Source: Pseudofrankia nepalensis
GTDB taxonomy: Bacteria > Actinomycetota > Actinomycetes > Frankiales > Frankiaceae
Strand: one strand, 5' to 3'
Length of the DNA: 64,000 nucleotides
NCBI RefSeq assembly: GCF_016786305.1
Contig: NZ_JADWYV010000014.1
Part shown: positions 17,170 to 26,478 of the stretch, piece after piece
How positions within the stretch are numbered: the first letter of the stretch is position 1
How the letters are laid out: each line of letters starts with the position of its first letter
Program-made: the position numbers and the translations under genes
Notes under the pieces: generated by a model
Seen by the model: the letters and a program-made list of their open reading frames with translations, nothing else
Databases searched by the model: none
Told to the model about the DNA's origin: nothing

Positions 17170-20100
17170 ATGAGCGGTCGTAGGAAGCGCGCGTTAGGCG
17201 GCGCCGGGATCGTCACGCTTGTGGGCGTGCTCCTCTTTGTCTTACTCGGCCTTCCGGCCTTGAATCGGTCTGGGTCCGAGCCGGCGAGCGACGCCGCGCG
17301 GACGATGCAGCCGCCGACCCTCACCGAGCAGGGTGGGGCCCCGAACCCCAGCGAGCGGCAGCCGGAGTGCGCGCTCGCCGGGCCGGTCAACTGCGCGTCC
17401 GGCGCGTTCTGGGCGCAGTTCACGGACTTCTCGCTGCCCGCGCCGGGCGGCCCGCTGGAGCTGGTGCGCACATACAGCTCGGTGAACGCCGGCAAGGACG
17501 TCGGCTTCGGCCTCGGCTGGAGCTTCAACTACGGAATGAAACTGGAGCACTCCGGCGACGGCACGGTCGTCATCTACCAGGAGAACGGTTCGACGGTCAC
17601 CTTCACGGTGGGCGCGGACGGTGAGTACGAGGCGCCGCCCAGGGTGCTCGCGTCGCTCAGGAGGGAGGGTGACACCCATGTCCTCACCCGGCGCGGGGGT
17701 GGGGGGAGCTTTGGTTTCGACGCCAACGGCCAGCTCCAGTGGACGAAGACCTTGTCCGGGGAGCGGACTGACGTGGTTCGGGGAGTGAAGGACGGCTACC
17801 CGGCGCTCACCGTCGGGCGCCCGGGCAGCTACCGGAAGCTGGTCTTCCGGTATGACGCGGCGGGTCGTCATATCGAGGAGGTGATCGAGGAGGTCGGGGT
17901 GCCGAAGCAGCGGACCGCGACTTTTGTCTACACCGACGACGGCGAGCTTGATCGTGTCACGGAGCCGGACACCGTGATCTGGGATTTCCGGTATGACGAG
18001 CATCATCTGCTCGAGGAGGAGATCAAGCAGCCCGGAACGAAGACCAGCATCGAGTACTACCCTGACGGCCGCGTCGAGTCCGTCAGGGAACTCGCTCGAA
18101 AGGAGCCGACCAGGTTCACGTACGTGGGGACGCCGTTCACGACCCCGCCGGGCGGGTCGGCGACGGCGACCGCGCCGAGTGTTTCGGCCACGCGGGCCAC
18201 GCCGAGCGTCACAGCGACGGCGAACGCCACGATGTCACCACGACCATCGTCGTCATCACCATCGTCCGGCGTGGCCACGCCGAATGCCGGCGGTGCGACG
18301 ACCATGACGGATCCCGCAGGGCATGTGACGAGCTATGTGTTCGATGGCCAGGCGAGGCTCACCGAGCTTGCCGAGGGCGCCGGCGGGGAGCGCGGCACCA
18401 TCCGCTACTCCTACCCGCTGGTCGGTGACGTCGGCCTGCCGACCGCCGTCGTCGACCAACGAGGCAAGACGACGACGTACGAGTACGACGACGCCGGCAA
18501 CATCGCCACGCTCACCGACCCGCTGGGCAGGACGACGACCTACACGTACACCGAGGACGGAAGGCCGGAGAGCGTCACGCTGCCAAGCGGAGTGACCTCG
18601 TTCCTCGTCTATGACGACGGCGGCCTGGCGACGAGCGTCGACGCCGAGGACCGCGCGACCGGCTACGACGTGAGTCCCGATCATCTGGACCAGGTCACGT
18701 CGATCGCCGAGCCGGGGCGGGCGCGGACCAGCTTCACCTACGACCCGGTGACCGGCGACCTCGTGGGCAGCGTCCAGGGAACCTGGCAGAAGACTCTCAG
18801 CGGCTATGGCCGCAGCGGCGAGCTGACCTGTCAGGTGATGGTGGAGGCCGAAGCCCCCGATGCCGTCTGCGAGGAGGCGAAGAACCCGACCAGGTACAGC
18901 TATGACGACCATGGGCGCCTGGCCAGCGTGACCAGCGGTGACGCGACGACGGCGGTCACGTATGACACCTTCCAGACCGACCCTGAGAAGGCGGACACCG
19001 GCTCCTCCGCGACGACCGTGACGGACGCCGCCGGCTACATCACGAAGACGCGGAAGGACTTCGCCGGCCGTACCCTGGACACCCAGAGATCCCGGGATGG
19101 TGCCACCCCCGCCATTCAGGGTGTCGTCGTCACCTACAACGACGACGACACCCCGCGCACGGTGACCGACGCGGCCGGAAACGCCACGGAGTACGCCTAC
19201 GACACCCGCGGCCGGATCAGGCAGATCTCCGACATCCTGCGGGGCAGGACCCGCTACGAGTACGACCTGGCCGGGAACCTCGTCAAACTCGTCCACTCCG
19301 GGGACGGCGGGCCCGAAGAGGCGACGGAGTACCGGTACGACGACGCGAACCAGCTGGTGGGCATCTCCTACTCGGTGGACAGGACCTCCGTTCATTTCGA
19401 GTACACGTCCGACGGGCATCGCGGGACCATGAAGGTCGGCGAGAAGGTCACCGGGTACTACTACGACTGCGCGGGCAGGGTCCTGGCGGTCGTCCACGGG
19501 GACCGCGCCTCCGACGCCGAGAAGCATCACTGCAAGCTGGACGAACTGCCCGAGCTCCGAGGCGGCGAGGACGTCGGCTACAGGTACGACGAGGCCGGGC
19601 GCCGCGTCGAGATCATCTATCCGGGCAACAGGCGGGTCCTTTACGACTACAGCCTCTACGACGACCGCCGCGTGGTCGAGGTGACCGACTGGAAGGCGAA
19701 CCGTACGAGGTTCGCCTACGCGCCCGACGGTCTGCTCTCCGAGATCACCTACCCGAACGGCGTCCGCGTCACGTACACCCAGAACGAGGTCGTGGTCCAC
19801 AAAACCGGCGGAGACAACGACGACGAACCCATGGCAACGTTCACGTACCAGCGGAACGAGATCGGTCAGATCACGCAGACGACGATCGTCGGCCCCGGTG
19901 TGCCCGAGGGGTGGAACGACACGTTCGACTACCAGCCCTCCGGCCAGCTCGCGTCGATAAACTGCCAGCCCGAGGAATGCGGCGGCACATACGCCTACCA
20001 CGGAACCGGCGGCATCACCCGGTTCCCGGACGGAACACAGATCGCGATCGACCCACAGGGGCGAATCACGGGCCAGACCCGTCCTGGCAAGAAGCCAGTG

Positions 20101-21240
20101 AACTCGTTCGCGTACAACGGCTCGGGCGCGCGGACCCGGACGGTCCGGTCGGACGGCCAGGGCGTCCAGCTCGGCTACGACCAGGAGGACCGGCTCACCG
20201 GCTACGACTGCGACGACGACGGCGAGGACTGCCGGGTCCACTACACCTACGACGGCGACGGCCTTCTCGTCGGCAGGACCCAGCACGGCCGGGACACCGT
20301 CCCCTTCACCTGGGACGTCTCCGGCAAGAACCCGCTGCTGATCGGCGACGGCGTCGTCTCCTACCTGTACGGGCCGGGAGGCGAGCCGTTCGAGCAGGTA
20401 AGCGGCGACAGCCCGACCTATCTGATCACCGACCCGCAGCGCAGCGTCCGCCTCGTCACCGACCCCTCGGGGGAATGGACGGCGTCCTACACCTACAGCC
20501 CCTACGGCCACGTCGACTTCAGCGAGGTCAGAGGTGCCGGCTCCCTCCTCCAGTTCAACGGCCAGTACACCGACCACGCCTGCAACTGCCAGTACCTGCG
20601 CGCGCGCTTCTACGACCTGGACACGGCCGCCTTCTTCACCCCGGACCCGGAGCTGGCCACGACCGGGACACCCTACGGCTTCGCCGGTGGCGACCCGCTC
20701 AACCGGGTCGACCCGTCCGGCCAGTTTCCCGAGTGGCTCGCCGCCACGGTGGTGCGCGCGACGGTCCTCGCGGTCAACGTGCTCAGCTCCGGCACCGACC
20801 TGCCCGGTCTGGCCGCCTTCACCGGCGCGGCCGGCGAGCTCACGGACCTCGTTGACTTCGACTCGGCCGGCGAGGTCATCGGGGCCGTGGCCCAGTTCGC
20901 CGGCGGTCCATCGACGGACAACCCGAACGCGCGTTCGCCCGGGGCGACGCGCAAACACACGTGGTCGAAGCTGAGAGCCGCCGGCAGCGCGTTCGTCAGG
21001 GCGGTGAAAAAGGGCGTCCAGGTGATCTCGAACGGTGCGCGCTGGATAGCCGACAAGATCAGAAGCAGTCCGGTGGCCAGGTACCTCGGACCGATCGGCG
21101 ACGCGTACTCGATCTACCAGGAATGCGTGGGCCCGTCAGCCAACGCGGCCGGATGCGGTCTCGCGATCCTCAGCCTGGCCGGCGGCCCCACGATGGACGC
21201 GGCCCTGACCGCCGTCGACGTCGGCATGGCCGTGGCCTGA
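17170..21240 (+). CDS. RHS/YD-repeat protein with N-terminal membrane anchor
   Basis: A 1356-residue Rhs-family protein. A basic start and one hydrophobic segment (about 12-32) suggest a signal anchor. Residues 60-130 resemble the DUF6531 entry domain (PGGPLELVRTYSS). A Ser/Thr/Ala/Pro-rich insertion lies at about 322-374. Dozens of YD repeats follow (for example YEYDDAGN, YAYDTRGR, YEYDLAGN), building the beta-cage shell. The core closing motif is near residues 1141-1190 (YLRARFYDLDTAAFFTPDP then NRVDPSG). The roughly 165-residue variable C-terminus, the usual toxin position, has no recognised catalytic motif and ends in a small-residue hydrophobic stretch. No immunity gene follows in the same direction. 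The 3' end overlaps a convergent gene. Confidence 0.9.
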   Translation: MSGRRKRALGGAGIVTLVGVLLFVLLGLPALNRSGSEPASDAARTMQPPTLTEQGGAPNPSERQPECALAGPVNCASGAFWAQFTDFSLPAPGGPLELVRTYSSVNAGKDVGFGLGWSFNYGMKLEHSGDGTVVIYQENGSTVTFTVGADGEYEAPPRVLASLRREGDTHVLTRRGGGGSFGFDANGQLQWTKTLSGERTDVVRGVKDGYPALTVGRPGSYRKLVFRYDAAGRHIEEVIEEVGVPKQRTATFVYTDDGELDRVTEPDTVIWDFRYDEHHLLEEEIKQPGTKTSIEYYPDGRVESVRELARKEPTRFTYVGTPFTTPPGGSATATAPSVSATRATPSVTATANATMSPRPSSSSPSSGVATPNAGGATTMTDPAGHVTSYVFDGQARLTELAEGAGGERGTIRYSYPLVGDVGLPTAVVDQRGKTTTYEYDDAGNIATLTDPLGRTTTYTYTEDGRPESVTLPSGVTSFLVYDDGGLATSVDAEDRATGYDVSPDHLDQVTSIAEPGRARTSFTYDPVTGDLVGSVQGTWQKTLSGYGRSGELTCQVMVEAEAPDAVCEEAKNPTRYSYDDHGRLASVTSGDATTAVTYDTFQTDPEKADTGSSATTVTDAAGYITKTRKDFAGRTLDTQRSRDGATPAIQGVVVTYNDDDTPRTVTDAAGNATEYAYDTRGRIRQISDILRGRTRYEYDLAGNLVKLVHSGDGGPEEATEYRYDDANQLVGISYSVDRTSVHFEYTSDGHRGTMKVGEKVTGYYYDCAGRVLAVVHGDRASDAEKHHCKLDELPELRGGEDVGYRYDEAGRRVEIIYPGNRRVLYDYSLYDDRRVVEVTDWKANRTRFAYAPDGLLSEITYPNGVRVTYTQNEVVVHKTGGDNDDEPMATFTYQRNEIGQITQTTIVGPGVPEGWNDTFDYQPSGQLASINCQPEECGGTYAYHGTGGITRFPDGTQIAIDPQGRITGQTRPGKKPVNSFAYNGSGARTRTVRSDGQGVQLGYDQEDRLTGYDCDDDGEDCRVHYTYDGDGLLVGRTQHGRDTVPFTWDVSGKNPLLIGDGVVSYLYGPGGEPFEQVSGDSPTYLITDPQRSVRLVTDPSGEWTASYTYSPYGHVDFSEVRGAGSLLQFNGQYTDHACNCQYLRARFYDLDTAAFFTPDPELATTGTPYGFAGGDPLNRVDPSGQFPEWLAATVVRATVLAVNVLSSGTDLPGLAAFTGAAGELTDLVDFDSAGEVIGAVAQFAGGPSTDNPNARSPGATRKHTWSKLRAAGSAFVRAVKKGVQVISNGARWIADKIRSSPVARYLGPIGDAYSIYQECVGPSANAAGCGLAILSLAGGPTMDAALTAVDVGMAVA

Positions 21241-24200
21241 CGACGGACCGCCGAGCGCGGCGCGGAAGGCGTCCACGCTGGCCAGCTTGACGCGCTCGTA
21301 GCCGCGGACCAGCTCCGCCGCGCCGGCCACCGCCAGCGCGGTTTCCGCGGTCGCGGCGGTGAGCCCGGGCAGTGTCGCGAGCACGGCCGCGCGGTACTCG
21401 GCGATCAGCGCGCGTTCGGTCCGGCGCAGCGCGGTGTACCCGAACGGATCGAACGGTGTGCCGCGCAGCCGGCGCAGCCCGACGAGCGAACGTAGCGCGA
21501 GGACGCCGAGCGGACCCCCGACGCGGATCTTCCGGTTGACGCCGAGCGCCCGCAGCAACGGCGGGCGCAGATGCCAACGCAGGCCGCCCAGTCCCCACGG
21601 CCACCGCGGGCCGCGCGGGCCTGCCGGCGCCGCGACCGCGCCGTCGCGGATGTCCGCGTGGTCGGTTCCGGCGGCCGCCGCGGCCGCACGCACGTCGGCG
21701 TGGAACCGCAGGTGCAGACGGGCCACCTCGTACTCGTCCTTGTAGGCGAGCAACCTGTGCAGCCCGCGGGCGACCGCCTCGGCCAGCCGGGTCGAGCCCG
21801 CGAGCCGGTCCACCTCGGCCGCGGCGACGGTGGCGACGAACGCCACGTAGTCGAGCGCGTAGCGGCGGTTCTGGTAGTCGCGCAGGTCGGCCGCCCGGGC
21901 GGCGACGAGGTCCAGCAGGCCGGCGCGGTCCGCCGCGGCGCGGGCGGGGCCGTCGGCCGGGAACGCGCCGTCGACGAGGTCGCGGCCGCGCGCGGCCGCC
22001 GGCAGCCGGAACCGCGCCGGCGTCTGGGCGAGGCGGCCCGCGACCACCTCGGGGTGGGCCACGGCCGCCCGTCCCCAGCCGAACGCGGCCAGGTCGCGGG
22101 CCCCCCGTCCGCCAGCCCTGCCCGCCGCGCCGGTGTTCCCGCCGGTGATGGCCGCGAGCAGCGCCTCGAGGCTGAGCGGGAGCAGCCCGGTCTGCCACGC
22201 GGCGCCGAGCAGGACCAGGTTCGCGCCCATCGGGTCGCCGACCAGCTCGGTGGCGATGCGGCGCGCGTCGATCACGTTCACCCGGCCAGGCGAGGTCCGC
22301 TCGGCGAGCACGGCGCGCAGCGTGGTCGGGTCCGGCGCGCGCAGCCGCGCGTCGGTGACCATCTGGATGGTCGGAGCGGCGGTGCTCGCCGCGACCACCG
22401 ACGAGCGGCGCGGGTCGAGCGCCGCGAGCGTCGGGGGGCTGGTCGCCCCGAGCGGGTCGAACGCCAGCAGGACGTCGCAGCCGGCGGGGCCGACCCGGTT
22501 GCCGTCCGGCGGGGCCGTCCCGATCCGCAGCTCCGACACCACCGGCCCGCCCTTCTGCGCGAGCCCTGTCTGGTCCAGCGCGGCGGCGTGCAGGCCGTCT
22601 CGGGCGGCCGCCGCCAGCAGGATGTGGTTCACGGTCACGACGCCGGTGCCGCCGACACCGACCATGCGGACGGCGAAGCCACCACCCGGCCCGTCCGGCG
22701 CCGGTGGAACCGCCGGCGGGCAGTGCGGCGGCGGGAGCGCGGCCGCCCACCGCGGGGACCCGGCGCCGCTCACGGCGTCGGCCGGCCCGGCGCCCGACTG
22801 GCCGGGCGTGACCCCGCGCGGCGCGGGGACGGTGACGAACGACGGGCAGTCGCCGCGGACGCAGGACCGGTCCAGGTTGCAGGACGACTGGTCGATCCGG
22901 GTGCGCGGGCCGAGCTCGGTGTCGACCGGATGCAGCGACAGACAGTTGGAGACGGCCGCGCAGTCGCCGCATCCCTCGCAGACCCGTTCGTTGATCACAA
23001 CGATCTCGGTGGGCGCGGCCGCCACGCCCCGGGCGCGGTCGCGCCGCGTCTCGGCCGCGCACCGCTGGTCGTGCACGAGTACCGTCACGCCGGTCCGCGC
23101 GCCAAGCGCGCGCTGCGCCTCGGCGAGCCGGTCGCGGTGCCAGACCTGGGCGTTGCCGGCCAGCCGCGCGCGCCGGTAGCGGCGCGGGTCCTCGGTGGTG
23201 ACGATCGTGCGGGTGACGCCTTCCAGCTCCAGCATCCGGGTCAGCTCCGGCACGCCGACGCGCCCGGTCGGGTCCTGCCCGCCGGTCATCGCCACCGCGC
23301 CGTTGTAGAGGATCTTGAAGGTGAGGGTGGCGCCCGCCGCCACGGCCTGGCGTACCGCGAGCTGACCCGAGTGGAAGTAGGTGCCGTCACCGAGGTTCTG
23401 GACGAACCCCTGCCGGGTCGCGGCCGGTTCGACGAACGGCTCGGCGCCGACCCACTGCGCGCCCTCCCCGCCCATCTGGGTGATCCCTACGACCTGGCCG
23501 AACCGGTCCGGGTCAGCCCAGGTGACCATCGCGTGGCAGCCGATCCCGGCGCCGACCAGCGTGGTGGGGTCCGGAACCTGCGTGGACAGGTTGTGCGGGC
23601 AGCCGGAGCAGTACGCGGGCGTGCGGGCCGGCATACCGGCCGGGGTCGCGGCCCGTGTCGCGGCGGAGCCCGACCCGACGGGCACTGGGCGGGCCCGCGT
23701 CGGCAGGACGGTGAGCGTGGTCCGCGGCCGTGGCAGCCGGCCGGCACACCGCGCCCGCACCAGCTCGGCCAGCCGCGCCGCGGTGAGCACCCCGTGCGCC
23801 GGGACCAGCGGGTGGCCGTGCTCGTCGTGGCGGCCGACGACCCGCGGCGCGTCCGGCAGGCCGTAGAGGGCATCCCGGACACCCGGCTCGACGAATGCCT
23901 GCTTCTCCTCCAGCACCAGCACCTCGTCGAGCCCGCGCCCGAACTCCCGCGACAGCGCCGGGTCGAGCGGCCAGAGCAGCGCCAGGTGCAGCAGCCGGAC
24001 GCCGGCGGCGCGCAGCATGTCGTCGGTGACGCCCTCGTCGGCGAGGCCCTGGCGAAGGTCGCGGTACAGCCGGCCGGGCACGACGACTCCGAGCCGGTCG
24101 GCCGGGCCGCGGACCACCACCCGGTTCAGCCCGTTCTCCCGGCCGTAGCGGCGGGCGATCTCGAGCCGGACCGTGTGCAGCGCCTCCTCCAGGTCCAGCG

Positions 24201-25119
24201 TGGCCGGGGGGAGGAGCCGGCCGGTCGGCCGGTGCGTGTACGGCCGGCCGCGGTGCTCCACGACCGGTATCACCGGATCGACGCCGAGCCCGCCGTCCGC
24301 TGACCCGAGCCCGCCGTCCGTGGCACTGAGCCCGCCGTCGGTCCGCGGGCCCGCGCGGCGGGCCGCGACCGTCACCGAACCGTCCGCGACCGAAGCGACG
24401 ATCTTCAACGCGGCCCACAGGCCGCTCGCCCGCGACAGCGCGACCGCGTGGTCGGCCAACGGGCCGATCTCGGCCGCCGAGCCCGGATAGAACACCGGGA
24501 CCAGCAGGTCGCGCAGCGTCCCCTCGGACGCGCTGGGCAACGTCGACGACTTGGCCTCGGGGTCGTCCCCGACGAGCAGCACGACGCCACCGAGCGGGCC
24601 GGTGCCGGCGACGTTACCGTGCCGCAGCGCGTCGACCGCGCGGTCCAGACCGGGTGCCTTGCCGTACCACCAGCCGGTCACGCCGTCGACCCGCGCGCCC
24701 GGCAGGCCCGCGGCGAGCTGGCTGCCGGCGACGGCGGTCGCGGCGAGCTCCTCGTTGACACCGGGCCGGTGCACGACGCCGAGCCGCGCGAGCGACTCGG
24801 CGTGCCTGGAGAGCTCCAGGTCGAGTCCCGCGAGCGGGCTGCCCGGATAGCCCGAGACGAACGCGCCGGTCCGGTGCCCGGCGGCGAGGTCGCGCCGACG
24901 GTTGCGGGCGATGGCGTGCACCAGCGCGCCGACGCCGGTGAGCACCGGCCCGGCCGAAGCCGCCGCCGGCGGTCCGGCACCGGGCCGGCCCGACGCGCAC
25001 CCGGCCTCGCCCGCGGACGAGAGCGGGGCGGTGAGCGTGCCGGCGGGCGCGCTTCGCGGATGACTCCCGCCGGTCGCCGAGGGCGTCCGGTGCGCGGGAA
25101 CCGCTGCCGGCGGGGTCAT
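21136..25119 (-). CDS. Indolepyruvate ferredoxin oxidoreductase, fused alpha/beta type with DUF6537
   Basis: A 1327-residue thiamine-diphosphate enzyme that would decarboxylate aryl-pyruvates to aryl-acetyl-CoA with reduction of ferredoxin. Order: N-terminal pyrimidine-binding half; TPP-binding region (YCSGCPHNLST, GIGCHAMV, about 505-530); Cys cluster CEGCGDCAAVSNC (near 713) and a second CNLDRSCVRGDC (near 750), as in 4Fe-4S-bearing family members; gamma-type domain from VGVGGTGVV (near 820); DUF6537 region to the end. The first 50 residues are Pro/Ser/Ala-rich. It starts 4 bp inside the ACP gene end (ATGA overlap), the last gene of a five-gene operon. Its 3' 105 bp overlap the convergent RHS gene, so the last 35 or so residues may be an unconstrained tail. 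Confidence 0.9.
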   Translation of the reverse strand: MTPPAAVPAHRTPSATGGSHPRSAPAGTLTAPLSSAGEAGCASGRPGAGPPAAASAGPVLTGVGALVHAIARNRRRDLAAGHRTGAFVSGYPGSPLAGLDLELSRHAESLARLGVVHRPGVNEELAATAVAGSQLAAGLPGARVDGVTGWWYGKAPGLDRAVDALRHGNVAGTGPLGGVVLLVGDDPEAKSSTLPSASEGTLRDLLVPVFYPGSAAEIGPLADHAVALSRASGLWAALKIVASVADGSVTVAARRAGPRTDGGLSATDGGLGSADGGLGVDPVIPVVEHRGRPYTHRPTGRLLPPATLDLEEALHTVRLEIARRYGRENGLNRVVVRGPADRLGVVVPGRLYRDLRQGLADEGVTDDMLRAAGVRLLHLALLWPLDPALSREFGRGLDEVLVLEEKQAFVEPGVRDALYGLPDAPRVVGRHDEHGHPLVPAHGVLTAARLAELVRARCAGRLPRPRTTLTVLPTRARPVPVGSGSAATRAATPAGMPARTPAYCSGCPHNLSTQVPDPTTLVGAGIGCHAMVTWADPDRFGQVVGITQMGGEGAQWVGAEPFVEPAATRQGFVQNLGDGTYFHSGQLAVRQAVAAGATLTFKILYNGAVAMTGGQDPTGRVGVPELTRMLELEGVTRTIVTTEDPRRYRRARLAGNAQVWHRDRLAEAQRALGARTGVTVLVHDQRCAAETRRDRARGVAAAPTEIVVINERVCEGCGDCAAVSNCLSLHPVDTELGPRTRIDQSSCNLDRSCVRGDCPSFVTVPAPRGVTPGQSGAGPADAVSGAGSPRWAAALPPPHCPPAVPPAPDGPGGGFAVRMVGVGGTGVVTVNHILLAAAARDGLHAAALDQTGLAQKGGPVVSELRIGTAPPDGNRVGPAGCDVLLAFDPLGATSPPTLAALDPRRSSVVAASTAAPTIQMVTDARLRAPDPTTLRAVLAERTSPGRVNVIDARRIATELVGDPMGANLVLLGAAWQTGLLPLSLEALLAAITGGNTGAAGRAGGRGARDLAAFGWGRAAVAHPEVVAGRLAQTPARFRLPAAARGRDLVDGAFPADGPARAAADRAGLLDLVAARAADLRDYQNRRYALDYVAFVATVAAAEVDRLAGSTRLAEAVARGLHRLLAYKDEYEVARLHLRFHADVRAAAAAAGTDHADIRDGAVAAPAGPRGPRWPWGLGGLRWHLRPPLLRALGVNRKIRVGGPLGVLALRSLVGLRRLRGTPFDPFGYTALRRTERALIAEYRAAVLATLPGLTAATAETALAVAGAAELVRGYERVKLASVDAFRAALGGPSSGHGHADVDGGQGRVHRGAAGQAEDRETASGRVG

Positions 25120-25424
25120 GCCTGCCCGGCCGACCCCGCGCCGACGCCCGCGGCCTCGGCTGGACCGGTCTCGCCGGCCGCGCTCGACGACGCGCGTTCG
25201 ATGTGGCCGACGAGCTCGCCGACCGTCGAGATGTGCTCCATGTCGTCGTCGCTGATCCGGACGCCGAACTCGTCCTCGGCGACGACGACGGCCTCGACGA
25301 GCACGAGCGAGTCGACGTCCAGGTCCTCGACGAACGACTTGTCGGCGGTCACCGCGGCGGAGTCGACCTCCGCGACCCGGACGAGGATGGCCGTCAGGTG
25401 GGTGAGGATCTCCGAGGGTGACAT
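25116..25424 (-). CDS. Acyl carrier protein
   Basis: A 102-residue discrete carrier protein. The 4'-phosphopantetheine attachment site is S39 in DLDVDSLVLVE, followed by the acidic helix II typical of fatty-acid ACPs. After the fold (about residue 78) there is a 24-residue Ala/Gly tail, longer than usual. It sits between a KAS III gene (61 bp upstream) and the oxidoreductase (4-bp overlap), so it is probably a dedicated carrier for this operon rather than the housekeeping AcpP. Confidence 0.9.
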   Translation of the reverse strand: MSPSEILTHLTAILVRVAEVDSAAVTADKSFVEDLDVDSLVLVEAVVVAEDEFGVRISDDDMEHISTVGELVGHIERASSSAAGETGPAEAAGVGAGSAGQA

Positions 25425-25485
25425 GCGAACCGCCTTTCGTGGCTGGGCGTCGGGGCGTGGGACGGACGGGGCGGGCGCGTCCCCG

Positions 25486-26478
25486 TCAGGGGCACCGGAT
25501 GACCTGGCCGCAGTAGGTCAGGCCGGCGCCGAAGGCGAAGAGCAGGACGGGGTCGCCGGGACGCAGCTCGCCGCTCGTGCGCATCCGGGTGAGCGCGAGC
25601 GGAATGCTCGCGGCGGACGTGTTGCCGACCTCGACGACGTCGCGGGCGATCGCCGCGCGGTCCGCTCCGAGGGTGTCGACCAGCGCGTCGACGAGGCGCA
25701 GGTTCGCCTGGTGGACGACGACGCCGGCGAGCTCGGCCGGCTGGATCCCCGCGCGCTGGCACGCCTCGCGCAGCTTCGGCGCGAGGCTGGCCGCCCACCG
25801 GAACACCGACCGGCCGTCCATGCGCAGGAGGTCGTCGCCGCCTCCGGGCACGCGGATCAGATCCTTGCGGGAGCCGTCATGACCCCACACCGGCGGTCCG
25901 ATAGGGGCGGTGAGCCCGCCCTCGCCCTCGTCGAGCCCGCCTCCGCCGAACCCCGCGTCGCCGCCGACGACGGCGGCGCCGGCGCCGTCACCCCACAACG
26001 GCGCCGCCTTGGGGTCGTCCCAGTTGGCGTAGTCGGTGACCCGTTCGGACGCGACGACGAGCGCGTTGCGGGTCGTGCCGCTCGTCACGGCGGACGCGGC
26101 CGTGGCGAGCGCGTAGCAGAAGCCGGCGCAGCCCGCGATCGTGTCGAAGGTGCCGGCCGCGCGGATGCCGAGCAGGTCGGCGATCTCCGGGGCGAGCCCG
26201 GGGATCTGGGACGGCCGGCTGGAGGACGTCAGGATCACCAGGTCGACGTCGGCGGGAGCGAGCCCCGCGTCGGCGAGGGCCTTGCCGCCGGCGACGGCGG
26301 CGAGTTGCGCGACCGACTCGCCGGCGCCGGCGATACGCCGGGTCCGCACGCCGGTGCGGGCGCGGATCCACTCGTCACTGCTGTCGAGGCGGGCGCACAG
26401 CTCGTCGTTGGTCACCACCCGGGTGGGCAGGGCGCCGCCGAGACCGAGCAGCCGCGCGCCGCCCACGCGCGGGCTCAC
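25486..26478 (-). CDS. 3-oxoacyl-ACP synthase III family protein (KAS III, FabH-like)
   Basis: Condensing enzyme that joins an acyl-CoA starter with malonyl-ACP, or a relative forming other C-C, C-O or C-N bonds. The catalytic triad is complete: C117 (DTIAGCAGFCYAL), H256 (VVHQANLR) and N286 (EVGNTSAASIP). GTG 26478 overlaps the preceding stop (GTGA) and gives 330 residues, standard length. A Gly/Glu-rich loop near 175-190 is longer than usual. With a dedicated ACP downstream and an acyltransferase upstream, a starter-unit role for a special acyl chain is likely. Confidence 0.9.
   Translation of the reverse strand: MSPRVGGARLLGLGGALPTRVVTNDELCARLDSSDEWIRARTGVRTRRIAGAGESVAQLAAVAGGKALADAGLAPADVDLVILTSSSRPSQIPGLAPEIADLLGIRAAGTFDTIAGCAGFCYALATAASAVTSGTTRNALVVASERVTDYANWDDPKAAPLWGDGAGAAVVGGDAGFGGGGLDEGEGGLTAPIGPPVWGHDGSRKDLIRVPGGGDDLLRMDGRSVFRWAASLAPKLREACQRAGIQPAELAGVVVHQANLRLVDALVDTLGADRAAIARDVVEVGNTSAASIPLALTRMRTSGELRPGDPVLLFAFGAGLTYCGQVIRCP

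Noticed and set aside
18256..20958. Long open frame antisense to the RHS gene
   Set aside because: Its translation is low-complexity Val/Gly/Arg text with no motif, and the opposite strand has a clear YD-repeat protein. Such frames are expected in GC-rich DNA.
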